Below are positions 35,143 to 45,714 of a DNA stretch of 64,000 bases, piece by piece. The DNA is from Exserohilum rostratum. Its lineage: Eukaryota > Ascomycota > Dothideomycetes > Pleosporales > Pleosporaceae. Made by a program: the position numbers and the translations under genes. The DNA lies in contig CP111155.1 in the NCBI GenBank assembly GCA_026367775.1, positions 620,001 to 684,000 on the forward strand, written 5' to 3'. Positions within the stretch are counted from its first letter, which is position 1. Every line of letters begins with the position of its first letter. The notes under the pieces are model-generated. The model was not told where the DNA came from, ran no database searches, and saw nothing but the letters and a program-made list of their open reading frames with translations.

Positions 35143-36121
35143 ATGCTGGCCGAAGCGAAGCAGGACGAACTGAGGCAAAAGATGCAGGCGCTCAAGGATC
35201 TATACACGAGCCGGCATTATACACAGTGCGCAAAGTTCGGGGAACGATTGCTGGGCGACGTGGACAGCAATGTAAGTGAACCGCCCGCCTTTCCTTCTTA
35301 GCTGGGCGAACACGGGACGGTATCGAGGAGCATGGACTGACCGCTGATAGGCCCACCCCCTGCACCTAGCATTCCTCAATTTCTACACTGCGCTATCCCA
35401 CGATATACTTGCAAGAGAAGCTACCCTCAAGAATCGATACCGAGAGCTCATTACGGCGGAAAAGTATTACTGCGCTGCCATCGCCATTCTCTCACCACAG
35501 TTAACGCCTTGCTCGACTCCAAGCCTGGACGAGGACCAACCTTCGACGCCAGACTCCGTCACGTTCCCGGAAGAGTCGGTATGGCTCCGCCGCCTGAAAG
35601 CTACATCATACGTCTCTTACCGTACTTCGGCGTGCAGCGCCATGTCTGAAGCCGTGGTCCCAGAGCAGGATATGGATCTCGCGCTCTCCAATCTCTCTTT
35701 CCCACAGCCGCCTGGCATGGGTATGCCTGTGGACTTGCCAGATACTGGCAAACTTCACCCAGGATATACTGGCAGAAACAGCATGCTCGTACCTCTATCA
35801 ACCCAGTTTGTGCGACCCAAATCAACGCCGCCACCTGCTCAGCTTCCACCCGACACATCTAGCTTTGTCGATATGCTGCAAGGGCACCTTGCTAGCGTCC
35901 GCAGCCTGAAGGAAAACACGGGTGTACGTGGAACCAAGTTTGGTATTCCATCACCTTCATCTTCGCCCACCAAGCCGCAGCTGAGAATCTGGCGACCTAG
36001 CGATCTCCCGGACGAGCAAAAGGAAGCATTGCAAAAAAGAAGGAGAGAGATGACTTGGCGCCCTAGGTTTGACCCTAGGAGTATACGCAAGTTGTGTGAC
36101 GAGGCGCTTGACGAGATCTAG
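35143..36121 (+). CDS. conserved-looking fungal protein, function unknown
   Basis: Exons 35143-35271 and 35351-36121, across a 79-bp intron, encode 299 aa. The join is in phase 0 and the frame is clean throughout. The N-terminal third is helical and resembles a TPR-like hairpin (LKDLYTSRHYTQCAKFGERLL, then HPLHLAFLNFYTALSHDIL and YRELITAEKYYCAAIAIL). The middle is Pro/Ser-rich and disordered. A basic C-terminal block follows (LRIWRPSDLP, then KRRREMTWRPRFDPRS) and looks conserved. There is no signal peptide or membrane segment. I cannot assign a function. Confidence 0.75.
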
Positions 36122-36587
36122 TAGACGCCGGACGACTACACGACTCGCACATGCGACTATCCATCATGTTTTGTCTCACTTATTGAACCATTCAACAAGG
36201 TGTTACAGGAAGCGAAGCGCGTATACCCAGTCCCGTTTCATGAGCCTTTCCTATCTGTTTTTCTTTTGTTCTGTCGCGATACCACTTTGTATGTATTATA
36301 TCAGTTTGCACCTTTTGGGAGGATCACATGAGAAGGAGTATTGGGAGTATGGGAGAATGTGGCATGAATGTATGATGTAATCGATTGTAATCCCCAGAAG
36401 AGAAATTGCGCATCGGCCCATCCAGGCCATAGATATAATCTAATCGACAAGAATGAATTGCTCCGTGATATCGTAAACTTTTCTTTTGACCTGGAGCCAC
36501 AAGAAAAAGACTCCCGCCACCGTGAATGCCCATGAAACGCCTGTGAAAATGCATGCTTGCACCCGACTCGTCGCATTGCGCCACTGT
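36122..36587. other. short spacer between convergent 3' ends
   Basis: 466 bp between the stops of the unknown gene and RPC40. Only 3' UTR-type sequence is seen. Confidence 0.6.
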
Positions 36588-37847
36588 TTATTTGTTCATT
36601 TCCTCTAATCCTCGCTTGATCCGCTGGCACTTGATCTTGAGCAGCTTGATGCTCTCCAAGAATAGTTCGTCGCTCTCCCACTGGCCCGTGCTTTCCACAC
36701 GGAAGATAAAGTGGTCCCGTATCCGACCCAGCTTGACCTTGTCCTTGAATTCCGGGTGTCGCAAGCACTCTCTGCTGACCGTGTCGTTCATGGCGTTTGC
36801 GACTACAGCCTTGGGCTCGCCTTCCTTGCCCTCAAGTTCCGGGTGTTGCTGGACATCGGCCGACGTGACCGTGTCGAGGCGAATGACGCCGCGGGGAAAG
36901 CAGCGCGCAAACTTCTTGGCATCGGCGCCGATAATAGGCTTGGTGATGTCGATTGTAGGCATGAGGCGGTAAGAAGCCGTTGCTACTGGGGAAAACTTGG
37001 CGTGGTCCTGTCCGATTCCCTTGATGGCGTGCATGCTGAGGTTTATGCTCTGGCCTGGCCTCATCTTGCAAATCAAAATGTCCGGGTTGGTGGAGCGGAT
37101 TCCCTTTCCTTGCTCGGGAGAGAAGATGTCGTTTTGGCGGCCCGTGGGCTTGAACTCGATGTCTTTGGCGTAGACGTTGTGACCCACGTAGAGCTTGTCG
37201 GGATCAGTTTCGCCTGCAACTGCGCGTTGCAAACCACCCTCCTGCCATTTGCACTCGACTTCCAGCCTCAGTACGACGGTGTTGTAGTCGGTAGGTGCGC
37301 CCGAGCCTGGGTTGTCATCGGTGGGCTTGGAGTACCATTTCATCCAGCGCAAGCCCTCGCGATCGCCGCACAAGGGAATGAGACCCAGACGATGGGCCAG
37401 AACTTCGTCTTGGATGATGGACGTGTTTTGGTAAATGAAGACGTCTTCTATGGCAAGCGTGGGGATCTCGGCGAGGAGTATGCGGCGGAAGGCGTTGGCC
37501 ACTGAGGTGTCAATGCCCGTAAGAGAAAATTGTGTGTCGTTGGGGCTATGGCTGTGGAAAGTGACATTGAAGTTCTACAAAGCGTAAGTTGAACCATAAC
37601 GCGCGATAGCAGCACAAGCAGTGCCTTGGCAAACAATCAGCCGCGCATACCTCTTTGAAGTAATCCAAGTCCCACTCGTGGTTCTCGCCCGGCCAATGTC
37701 CTGGAAAGTCGGTTGACTGCTGGTTCATGACAGTCTCTGGGCCGACTTGAAGCGTCTGCGCGTGCTGTTAGAATATATTTACTTGCGCAGTCTGGGTCGC
37801 ATAGCTACCTTGCGCCTCATGAGCTCCTGTGCGCTTGGTGTGGACAT
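36588..37847 (-). CDS. RPC40: RNA polymerase I and III common subunit RPAC1 (AC40)
   Basis: Exons 37809-37847, 37651-37755 and 36588-37574 (introns of 53 and 76 bp) encode 376 aa. The alpha-like assembly motif is intact: VANAFRRILLAEIPTLAIED, then VFIYQNTSIIQDEVLAHRLG. It also carries the RPAC1 blocks VYAKDIEFKP, CKMRPGQSINL and HAKFSPVATASYRLMP. In yeast, Rpc40 pairs with Rpc19 to form the alpha-like platform of Pol I and Pol III. The first two exons are tiny and were recovered from splice signals and frame. Its start is 232 bp from that of the divergent complex I gene. Confidence 0.93.
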
Positions 37848-38079
37848 TTTTGCGGCGTTGAGGTCAAGATTGAAGTTGTAGGTGGGCAGTAACTTTGCGC
37901 CTTCACAAAAAGTTCGAGCAAGCCGCGGCCGCGCCAAGGCCCGGGCAGCCAATAGCGGCGGGCTCAATCTGGTAGCATCATCGATGCGAGGAAAGCTCCC
38001 CTCCAACGCCACGCCCTCGCTCTCCACTCTACACGCCCATTGAGGCTCCACAACCGTCGTAGAGAGAGACAGAACCACC
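37848..38079. promoter_or_regulatory. compact bidirectional promoter RPC40 / NUO49
   Basis: Only 232 bp separate the two opposed ATGs, so both core promoters and leaders must overlap here. The DNA is GC-rich, with a GCGGCCGCGCC stretch near 37924 and no obvious TATA box. Confidence 0.6.
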
Positions 38080-39556
38080 ATGCCCGTCTCTTTTGCGCGT
38101 CTGGCCGGTCCCGCCGCCAAGCGGGCGTGCCTGAACGCCGCCCGCCCCCAGCTCCGATCCGCATTCCCTTCACGACCCATTGCGCGGTGCCTGTCGACCT
38201 CGCTCCCCCGCCGATACGCCCAAGTCGATGAGAGCCAGCGGACGCGCCTGGTTGCGACTGATTCCAACTTTGGAGGCGTCGCCCCCGCAGAGACGGCCCA
38301 GGAGACCCGGGCGGAGGAGGACGACCATGTAGACACCAGGAGGATCCGGCATTACACCGTCAACTTCGGTCCCCAGCATCCCGCTGCCCACGGTGTGTTG
38401 CGTTTGATTCTCGAACTCAACGGCGAGGAGATTGTGCGCGCCGACCCCCACGTCGGTCTGCTGCACCGAGGCACAGAGAAGCTGATCGAGTACCGGACAT
38501 ACCTCCAGGCTCTGCCCTACTTTGACCGTCTCGACTACGTCTCCATGATGACCAACGAGCAGTGTTACTCGCTGGCCGTTGAGAAGCTGCTCAACATTGA
38601 CATTCCCATTCGTGCCAAGTACATCCGCACCATGTTTGGCGAAATCACACGCATTCTGAACCATCTCATGTCCGTCTTGTCCCACGCCATGGACGTCGGT
38701 GCTCTGACACCCTTCTTGTGGGGTTTCGAGGAGCGTGAGAAGCTCATGGTATGTGATGAGTCCAGAATTGGTCATGTATATATGCTAACAATAACAGGAA
38801 TTCTATGAGCGTGTCTCTGGTGCCCGTATGCATGCAGCCTACGTCCGCCCCGGTGGCGTTTCGCAGGATCTTCCCCTCGGTCTGCTCGATGACATCTACC
38901 AGTGGGCCACCCAGTTTGGTGACCGCATTGACGAGACCGAGGAGATGTTGACGGACAACCGTATCTGGATTGGCCGTACCAAGGGTGTTGGTGTCGTCTC
39001 CGCTGCTGACGCCATCAACTACTCCTTCACCGGTGTTATGCTCCGAGGATCCGGTGTCCCATGGGACGTCCGCAAGTCTCAGCCATATGATGCTTACGAT
39101 CAGGTTGAGTTTGACGTCCCCGTTGGTGTCAACGGCGACTGCTACGACCGCTACCTCTGCCGTATGGAGGAGTTCCGTCAGTCTCTTCGCATCATCCACC
39201 AATGCTTGAACCAGATGCCTGCCGGCCCTGTCAAGGTTGAGGACTACAAGATTGCCCCTCCACCACGTGCTGCCATGAAGGAGAACATGGAGGCTCTCAT
39301 CCACCACTTCCTGCTCTTCAGCAAGGGTTACACTGTTCCACCAGGTGAGACCTACTCTGCCATTGAGGCTCCCAAGGGAGAGATGGGTGTGTTCCTTGTC
39401 TCAGATGGTAGTGAGAGGCCATACAGGTGCAAGATCAGGGCTCCTGGATTCGCACACTTGGCCTGCATGGACCAGATCTCCAGAGGCCATCTTCTTGCCG
39501 ACGCGGTCGCCATTATTGGAACCATGGACCTTGTGTTTGGTGAGGTAGACCGGTAG
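38080..39556 (+). CDS. NUO49: NADH:ubiquinone oxidoreductase 49-kDa subunit (complex I)
   Basis: Exons 38080-38748 and 38798-39556 encode 475 aa. An Arg/Ala-rich mitochondrial presequence of about 40 residues is followed by the conserved core. It includes NFGPQHPAAHGVLRLILELN (quinone-site His region), DPHVGLLHRGTEKLIEY, LPYFDRLDYVSMMTNE, then MDVGALTPFLWGFEEREK. The C-terminus is GFAHLACMD, followed by AIIGTMDLVFGEVDR. It corresponds to bacterial NuoD and forms part of the quinone-binding pocket with the PSST subunit. Confidence 0.95.
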
Positions 39557-40209
39557 TGTACATTTTACAAGCAATAAATGCATGGTTTTTTTGCATTTCG
39601 ATGAAACATGAGATTTGCTGAGGTTACGGGGGTGAAGGGCGAACGTGGAGGATTCGGGCTGTACAGGATGTACCTTGGCCTTTTTTGTTCTCAGAATCCA
39701 ATCGATGTTTGCATTTCAGATTAGCTGTCTCCATGTTTATATCTCGACACTCAAGTCATCTGAGTATTGAATTCATTGTACTACGGCCGTACAGTGAATT
39801 GCCACATGCACAACTCCACGTGTGCACCGATCTCATCATCATTACAATGCTAAAACTGTATGTAGTCGAAATAAGCTATAAAAGCACTAAAAATTCCGGC
39901 AAATCGAATGGGTAATAGTGCAGTACTAGCGTCATTGTGCGTCAGCTGTGCTACTGCTACCTCGAGCAAAGAGTGGTTATAGCTCCGACAAGGTCATGAA
40001 CTCTTTTAATGACTTTTGAGGGTGCAATATCATCAGCATTTGGATAAAACTCGACTGTTACATCTGAACTGAAATTCGCAGTCATTGGGTTAGCTAGAGG
40101 TATATAGACGAGAAAGTAGGCTCTTGGTTGACTAAAATACCCAGATAAATCTACCTTTGAACCAGTGCTGCATTGTATCAAGTGCATAGTGGCATTGAGG
40201 GCACGTCAT
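39557..40209. other. spacer between convergent genes, with MITE terminal-repeat remnant
   Basis: The 3' flanks of NUO49 and the DUF202 gene. Contains the isolated terminal-repeat fragment at 40122-40155. The 76-residue frame at 39957-40187 crosses that fragment and is not supported as a gene. Confidence 0.55.
40122..40155 (+). repeat. solo MITE terminal-repeat fragment
   Basis: 34 bp beginning TCTTGGTTGACTAAAATACC match the left end of MITE-A at about 27 of 34 positions; several of the differences are transitions. No opposite terminal repeat was found nearby, so it is a remnant. Confidence 0.5.
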
Positions 40210-41035
40210 TTACCCACCAAAATACGTCTTCTCAATATCAATGCCCAGAATCAGCCCAAAGGTTCCTAATATCAAGCACGTAATCAAACCCATTATGAGA
40301 CTCACTTCCCATCCTCCTGCAAGCGCCTTGCCTCTCACCAGCGCCCTCTGAAGCCTCCAGAAGCGTATTGCCCCGACAATCACCACAACGATAGCCATAC
40401 AAATGAACGTTGCTGACAGAGGCTTTCCGATGCTGTAGAAGCCGAATGGTTTGGGCGTGGGACTGTGCTGAACGATGAAGAGTTGGGCGATCATGATACC
40501 AGCCATTACGAGGAGAAGAGAGGTACGGAGGTAGCCAAGGAATGTGCGCTCGAGGGCTTCAAGTTTGTCAGTTTAATATTGGGAGGAAGTGTGGGTGCGG
40601 GAGGAGCGTACCAAGATGATCACGGTGTGCTCCTTCACTGATAGTAAGGCTTATCTGCGTAGTCCAGAACTTGACGATTGGGTCGTAGAAGCGCTTGCTT
40701 CTTACCGCGTCGACATGCTCGGTCTCGTCATCTAGATCTGCTTGTGTGCTTGCATAGCGTCGCAACTCATCGCTCGTTGTGTTCCTCGCACTCTTTGTAG
40801 ACGCATCTCTTGATCGCAGACTGGCGAAACTCGGTGCTTGCGCTTCACTTGGAGTCGCATCCCGCTTGCGCCTTACAGGCCCCAATTCTTTCGCAAAACG
40901 TTGCCGTTCATACTGCACCGCGTCTTCTGAATCTGGGTGAGGTTCACTTCGCGTATTGCTGTGGATATGCAAAGCTGCCGAGGGGAGGCTAAGCGGTGGT
41001 AGCGGTGGAGCACGAGATGACGTAGGGTCACTCAT
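40210..41035 (-). CDS. DUF202 family membrane protein
   Basis: Exons 40612-41035 and 40210-40556, across a 55-bp intron, encode 256 aa. I start at the ATG at 41035. The N-terminal about 130 residues are polar and disordered. The C-terminus is a DUF202 (YidH-type) domain with the signature RDHLALERTFLGYLRTSL split by the intron. Three hydrophobic helices follow: LLLVMAGIMIAQLFIV, FICMAIVVVIVGAIRFW and VSLIMGLITCLILGTFGLIL. The biochemical role of the family is unknown; in fungi the domain is found in vacuolar or ER membrane proteins, including Vtc-type subunits. Confidence 0.85.
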
Positions 41036-41412
41036 CGACAACGACTGTGTGTGGTTGTGGTTGTAAGTAGTCCTGCGGCGACGTAGCCGGACATCTTGGG
41101 CAGCTGTTTTCAGTCATGATAAATGTGCCTCGAGTCAGTTTTCTAGTAACCTTGCTAACTTTACGCCGAAAGCAAGGGTGATACGAGCCGGTATGGAAGA
41201 GGTGGTGCGTGAATGTGAGCTAAGGTGTGGGAATGGGGTTAGGTGCCTTCGGACCATCGCGTCGGGTCGTCGGACTTTCTGCGCCGAGCCAGCACTAGAA
41301 TAAAGCCACAAAACTTGAACCCTGGGAGTCTTGGTAGAAGATGCATTCCTTCTATTACTATTACCTAACTATGTGCAACTATATACATGTTGTCACTATC
41401 GCGTACCCATGC
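41036..41412. other. short intergenic spacer
   Basis: 377 bp between two minus-strand genes, holding the DUF202 promoter and the sulfotransferase-family 3' end. Nothing else seen. Confidence 0.55.
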
Positions 41413-43258
41413 TTAGAGCGCCAGTCCTCCTACGACTACGACAGCAGCTACATACACCTGCTGCATTACACCATGCGTGGCCCTAGCAATAGCAGCAGCA
41501 TCACTAGTCGAGCTCGATGGCGCATCATCTATATCCGATGGCGATGAACTGCTCGTACGAGAAGGCGAAGCAGAGGAAGAAGTAGGACTGGCCGCTACTC
41601 CATTCTCCTCAACGTTATCCGCGGCATCAAAGAGCTCGTTTCCATTGCTTGCTCTCGTCCATCCCAACGCAGTTCCATTGGTATTGACAGCCTTTCCACG
41701 CACATAACTCCCCAGTTGCACATTGGAAAGGTCGATTGTGGTTTCAAAGCCCGTCCTTCGCGCAGCAGTAACATTCCTCCAGGTTGTGGAGTTGCTTGAA
41801 TTTGCCGTAAGGACCACCCAGCTCTCGACTTCCGTAGCGCCATTCCAAGAAAAGTACGCCATGTTCTGGTCTTGCTCCCAGTGTATGTCTGGCTTGCTGG
41901 TTGGTTTGCCCTGCCACTGCTGGCGGTAGGTACGGTAAGCATTTACGACGTTGGACCTACCGAACTGAACATCAAGAAGGATGTTTCCCTCATGATCTAG
42001 CTCAGCAAAGAAGGGTTCGTTACCAAGGCCAAGCATATAGTTAGTTGTTTCGTTTGACGGATCGATGGCTTGTAGACTGCCCTCGTAACGAGCAAATGTT
42101 TTGGCTTGGTTCGTGAACTCAGTGATGAGTTTGACAGTCATATTGTCCTGGTTGACATCAAGAAGGAGACCGCGGGAGTAGTCGGTTCTTTCATTGGGAC
42201 CATTGTCGAACAGCGTCATGTGCCTTTGTTCTTCGTTTACCCAGCGTGCATCATGTTGGAAAGCGAACTGAGCAGCTGGATCGACGTCAAAGTCCGACTG
42301 GCGTCCGTTGAGCCGCCATATGATACTTCCGTCATCTCCAGAAATCTTGTAGACGCAGTCCGTTACGCGTGCAGAGATGAGATAGTCGCCATTGCTGTCC
42401 TTCTCGACCGAGTTGATGTGAAAGTAGTCCCATGGTTTCTCCTCAGATTGACCAACTTCAGACGGCAGGGAGTTGTATGATTCGTTGATTCCCACATGAG
42501 CACTGGCGTTCCATTCAAACACGAGCTCGCCAGTCTCTATGTTGATTTCTTGAAACGTATTTTCAAAAAGCCAACCGTTCTCGATACCTCCAGACGGCGT
42601 CAGATCCCATGGAATTCCGTGGTAGATGATCACTAGTGCGTGGTCTTCGTTGGTAATCTCAAACTCATGGACATCGGCCATGTTGTCGCCGAAGCCGCTC
42701 GCATGGAAATGCGCAATCTCGTCGTAGCTCTGATTTAGAACATAGAACGAACCACGTCCGAATCCGTCTAGGAGCTCTCCAGACCAAAAGGTCAAGACGG
42801 GTTGTCCCTTGTACGTCTGCACCTTGAAGTCAAAGGGCTCTTGATATTCTCCAGTCCATACGAGCGAGCCCATACGGTCATCTGAGAATTCTGGGTGTGT
42901 AGGTTAGTATACGCGGAGCAATAAGCATCGTCCCATAGGTTATGAAGTCTCGAGAGTTTGGGACAAGCATACCGAAGATCACGGGCCAGTTCTGACCACT
43001 GCTTGGCCGTCCGTTGACTCCCAGAAACACAAGCCCGTCCTGCAAGGCTGTGCCGTTGTGGTTGATGTGCATCTCTGGCGGCATGACGTTCTTGTTCGAT
43101 ATGTACGTCTGAAAAGGCGTGCCGCTGTCATCCCCCGCACCGTATGTGTCAAAGTTGTAGCTGACTGAATCCTGCGCTGTAACCAGAGCCTGTGGTGACA
43201 ACGACAGGCTTACCAGCAGACCGAGCTGAGTAAAGACTGGAGCCGAGAAGCGCATCAT
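41413..43258 (-). CDS. secreted arylsulfotransferase-family (ASST) protein with GPI signal
   Basis: Exons 42973-43258 and 41413-42881, across a 91-bp intron, encode 584 aa. I start at the ATG at 43258. A signal peptide (MMRFSAPVFTQLGLLVSLSL) is followed by a beta-propeller-like domain. It has repeated blocks typical of the fungal ASST family: PVLTFWSGELLDGFGRGSFY, VHEFEITNEDHALVIIYH, EKPWDYFHINSVEKDSNGDY, IIWRLNGRQSDF, then QFAFQHDARW. Many NxS/T sequons are present. The Ser-rich C-terminus ends in a hydrophobic tail (VYVAAVVVVGGLAL), a GPI-attachment pattern. Bacterial ASSTs transfer sulfate from phenolic esters; whether the fungal branch does so is unproven. Confidence 0.87.
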
Positions 43259-44131
43259 TGCGGAAACAACCTGCAACGTAGGTAGTAAGGTGGCAGATGT
43301 AAGATACTCGAGCCAAACCGAATGGTGAAAGAGTGAACAGGCACAGCAGCAGCACCAGCTCTTTTACTATAAGACTAGTTGCCAGTCTGATGAGCCACTG
43401 CCCTATCCAATCGTGCTTTTTCTCAGGCAACCGCGAGTAAGGCATTATGGACGTGGCTACGCGTGTTGGAACTCGATCCTTCTAATTGCTTGGAGGTGCA
43501 GGTGGTTGCTGCGGTAGGTGGGGCCGCGGAAGGTTGAATGATGCGAGTGCATGCTGACCTCGTGCTAGACTTCTCTGTATGTAAGTACTCGGTGCTCGGG
43601 TTTCGCCGCCGCTTCGCTGGGCGCATGAGCAACTGCCCAATGGCAAGGTCAGAAGTTTAAGCTTTAGGAGGAGTCGGGTTGGCATGCCGTGCCTCTTAGT
43701 CGACTGAAATATCCGGATATAACCACCACCACATCATATCCAGCGCGTGATAGGGTTAAGTACGTAGTAATGTTAAGTATATAGTTATACTTAAGAAGTA
43801 GTGGTACTTAGATAATAATAGTATTTAGGGGGTAGTAGTATTACAGATGTAGCTAATCGCAAGCAGCAGCAGTAGCAGTGTCTCAGCAGGGTGGTTCTAT
43901 CCGACTAGAGCGTGCGCCGCCAGGTAGGCAAGCCCTTGGCATGTTGAGCTAGTCGGGGAAGATGATTCGTGCGGCGCCGCCACACGCTCTCGCGCTTGCC
44001 TGATCAGCTTCGCTTATACCAGAGATGACGACGACTGTTCTGCAAGGACTTGTGAGATTCTTTGTCTGTCATGTATTCTCATTGCCTAACGCTTTACCAT
44101 ATAATTTTGGACAAGGGAGAACCTTGTTGAT
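43259..44131. other. intergenic with third MITE copy
   Basis: Contains the MITE copy at 43694-43907, directly followed by a GC-rich imperfect inverted repeat (GAGCGTGCGCCGCC near 43907 against GGCGCCGCCACACGCTC near 43976). No gene seen. Confidence 0.55.
43694..43907 (+). mobile_element. MITE-C, right-truncated copy
   Basis: Collinear with MITE-A: TCTTAGTCGACTGAAATATC at the left and GTCTCAGCAGGGTGGTTCTA near the right end. Similarity stops at CCGACTA, so about 17 bp of the right terminal repeat are missing. A short internal GTAGT/TTAGATAATAAT insertion relative to MITE-A makes it slightly longer. The left flank GGCATG recurs on the right at about 43938, which may be chance. Confidence 0.7.
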
Positions 44132-45714
44132 TTAGGACATGAACTTGCTAGCCATGTTCAACATTCCACCCAGACCACCGCCAGAGCTGCCGCCAGAGCT
44201 GCCTCCACCCATTTGAGACTTCAGGTAAAACTTGAGAGCCATCTGTGCAGCCTGGGCGACTGCTTCTTGCTTGGTAGCGGCGGGGTCCTGCATTTGTCAG
44301 TACTTGCTTCAACATTTGGTGGATCAGTACTTACCGTCTTGCCCTGGCTTTGCTGCTGATCAAACAGCTGAGCAGCATGGCCCATGGCCATACCGATGAA
44401 CTTGTTCTGTCCACCCTTGGCGTCTTCATTGCTGCTGTTGTTGAACATCTTCATGGCCTGCATGGCAGCAGCGGCACCGAGATTGTTGGAGCTAGCCTGT
44501 CCACCCCCACTGCCGTCACCGCCATAGAACTTTTTGTGCTGTTGGACAGCGTCATCTTCGTCCACATCCTCGTTTTGGAGCTTGCTCTTGTTGCCGGCCA
44601 GCATGCCAAGGGCGCTGCTGAACAAGCTGGAGTCGCCAGAACCGCCAGATGCGGACGAAGCGTGCTCGGCGGCGCCAGAGAAGTCGTCTGAGGATCCTCC
44701 ATAGCCACCACCTCCACCGTAGGATGTGCCAGAAGAATGCTGTCCTCCCGAGTTGCCTCCATGGCTACCTCCCGAGCCTCCATAGCTACCTGAGTTGCCT
44801 CCGTGACCGCCGGAGGGGCGATCGTTATCGTCGCGTCCCGAGTTGCCTCCGTAACCACCGGAGCTGCCTCCATAGCTACCGGAGTTGCCTCCAGAACCGC
44901 CAGACGGGCGGTCGTTGTAATCATCGCGTCCCGAGCTGCCTCCATATCCACCTGATGGACGGTCGTTGTCATCGCGTCCCGAGCTGCCACCATAACCACC
45001 CGAGTGGCTTCCGGAGCCACCAGATGGGCGATCATTGTAGTCATTGCGTCCAGAACCACCTGACGGGCGATCATAGTCGTCTCGCCCCGAGCTACCCCCG
45101 TAGCCACCGGATGGACGGTCGTTGTCGTCGCGTCTTGAGTTACCTCCGGAACCACCAGATGGGCGATCGTTGTAGTCATCACGTCCCGAGCTACCTCCAT
45201 AGCCACCGGATGGACGGTCGTTGTCATTGCGTCCTGAGTAGCCCCCAGAGCCGCCTGATGGGCGATCGTAGTCGTTGCGCCCCGAGCTGCCTCCATAGCC
45301 ACCTGAATTACCTCCAGATGGGCGGTCGTTGTAATCATTTCCTCCCGAGCTGCCTCCATATCCACCTGATGGACGGTCGTTGTCATCGCGTCCCGAGCTG
45401 CCTCCATAGCCGCCTGAGTGGCTTCCGGAGCCACCAGATGGGCGATCATTGTAGTCATTGCGTCCAGAACCACCTGACGGGCGATCATAGTCGTCACGTC
45501 CCGAGCTACCCCCGTAGCCACCGGATGGACGATCGTTGTCATTGCGTCCTGAACTACCTCCGTAGCCCCCTGATGAGCTGTTGTTGTAGTTGTCGTTTGA
45601 TTTGCTTCCGTAGCCGCTGCCACTACCGCTGCCGCCATATTCGTCCCGGTCATTGTCACGGCCACCATAGCCGGACTGCCTACCGTACTCGCGGTTGTCG
45701 TCGTTGTAAGACAT
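44132..45714 (-). CDS. Gly/Ser/Asp-rich tandem-repeat protein with conserved C-terminal domain
   Basis: Exons 44335-45714 and 44132-44287, across a 47-bp intron, encode 511 aa. Residues 30-330 are degenerate tandem repeats of a 12-18-residue unit built from YGGSSGRDD, NDRPSGG and SGG. At the DNA level two blocks of about 220 bp (44906-45126 and 45320-45540) are nearly identical. A fungal C-terminal domain follows (DFSGAAEHASSASG, SSLFSSALGMLAG, DVDEDDAVQQHKKFYG), ending with AAQMALKFYLKSQMGGGSSG. Homologues are uncharacterised; the names DUF7721 or beta-flanking protein are used for similar proteins, from memory. There is no signal peptide. The disordered repeats suggest a stress or condensate-type role, which is speculative. 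Confidence 0.85.
44906..45540 (-). repeat. coding minisatellite with 414-bp segmental duplication
   Basis: Short units (about 36-54 bp) are reiterated. The block at 44906-45126 recurs at 45320-45540, exactly 414 bp (138 codons) away, with few differences. All unit changes keep the frame. Confidence 0.8.

Noticed and set aside
36711..37505. 264-residue plus-strand frame opposite RPC40
   Set aside because: Shadow of the RPC40 third exon, with no domain content.
39957..40187. 76-residue minus-strand frame beside DUF202
   Set aside because: It overlaps a MITE terminal-repeat remnant and starts without supporting context.
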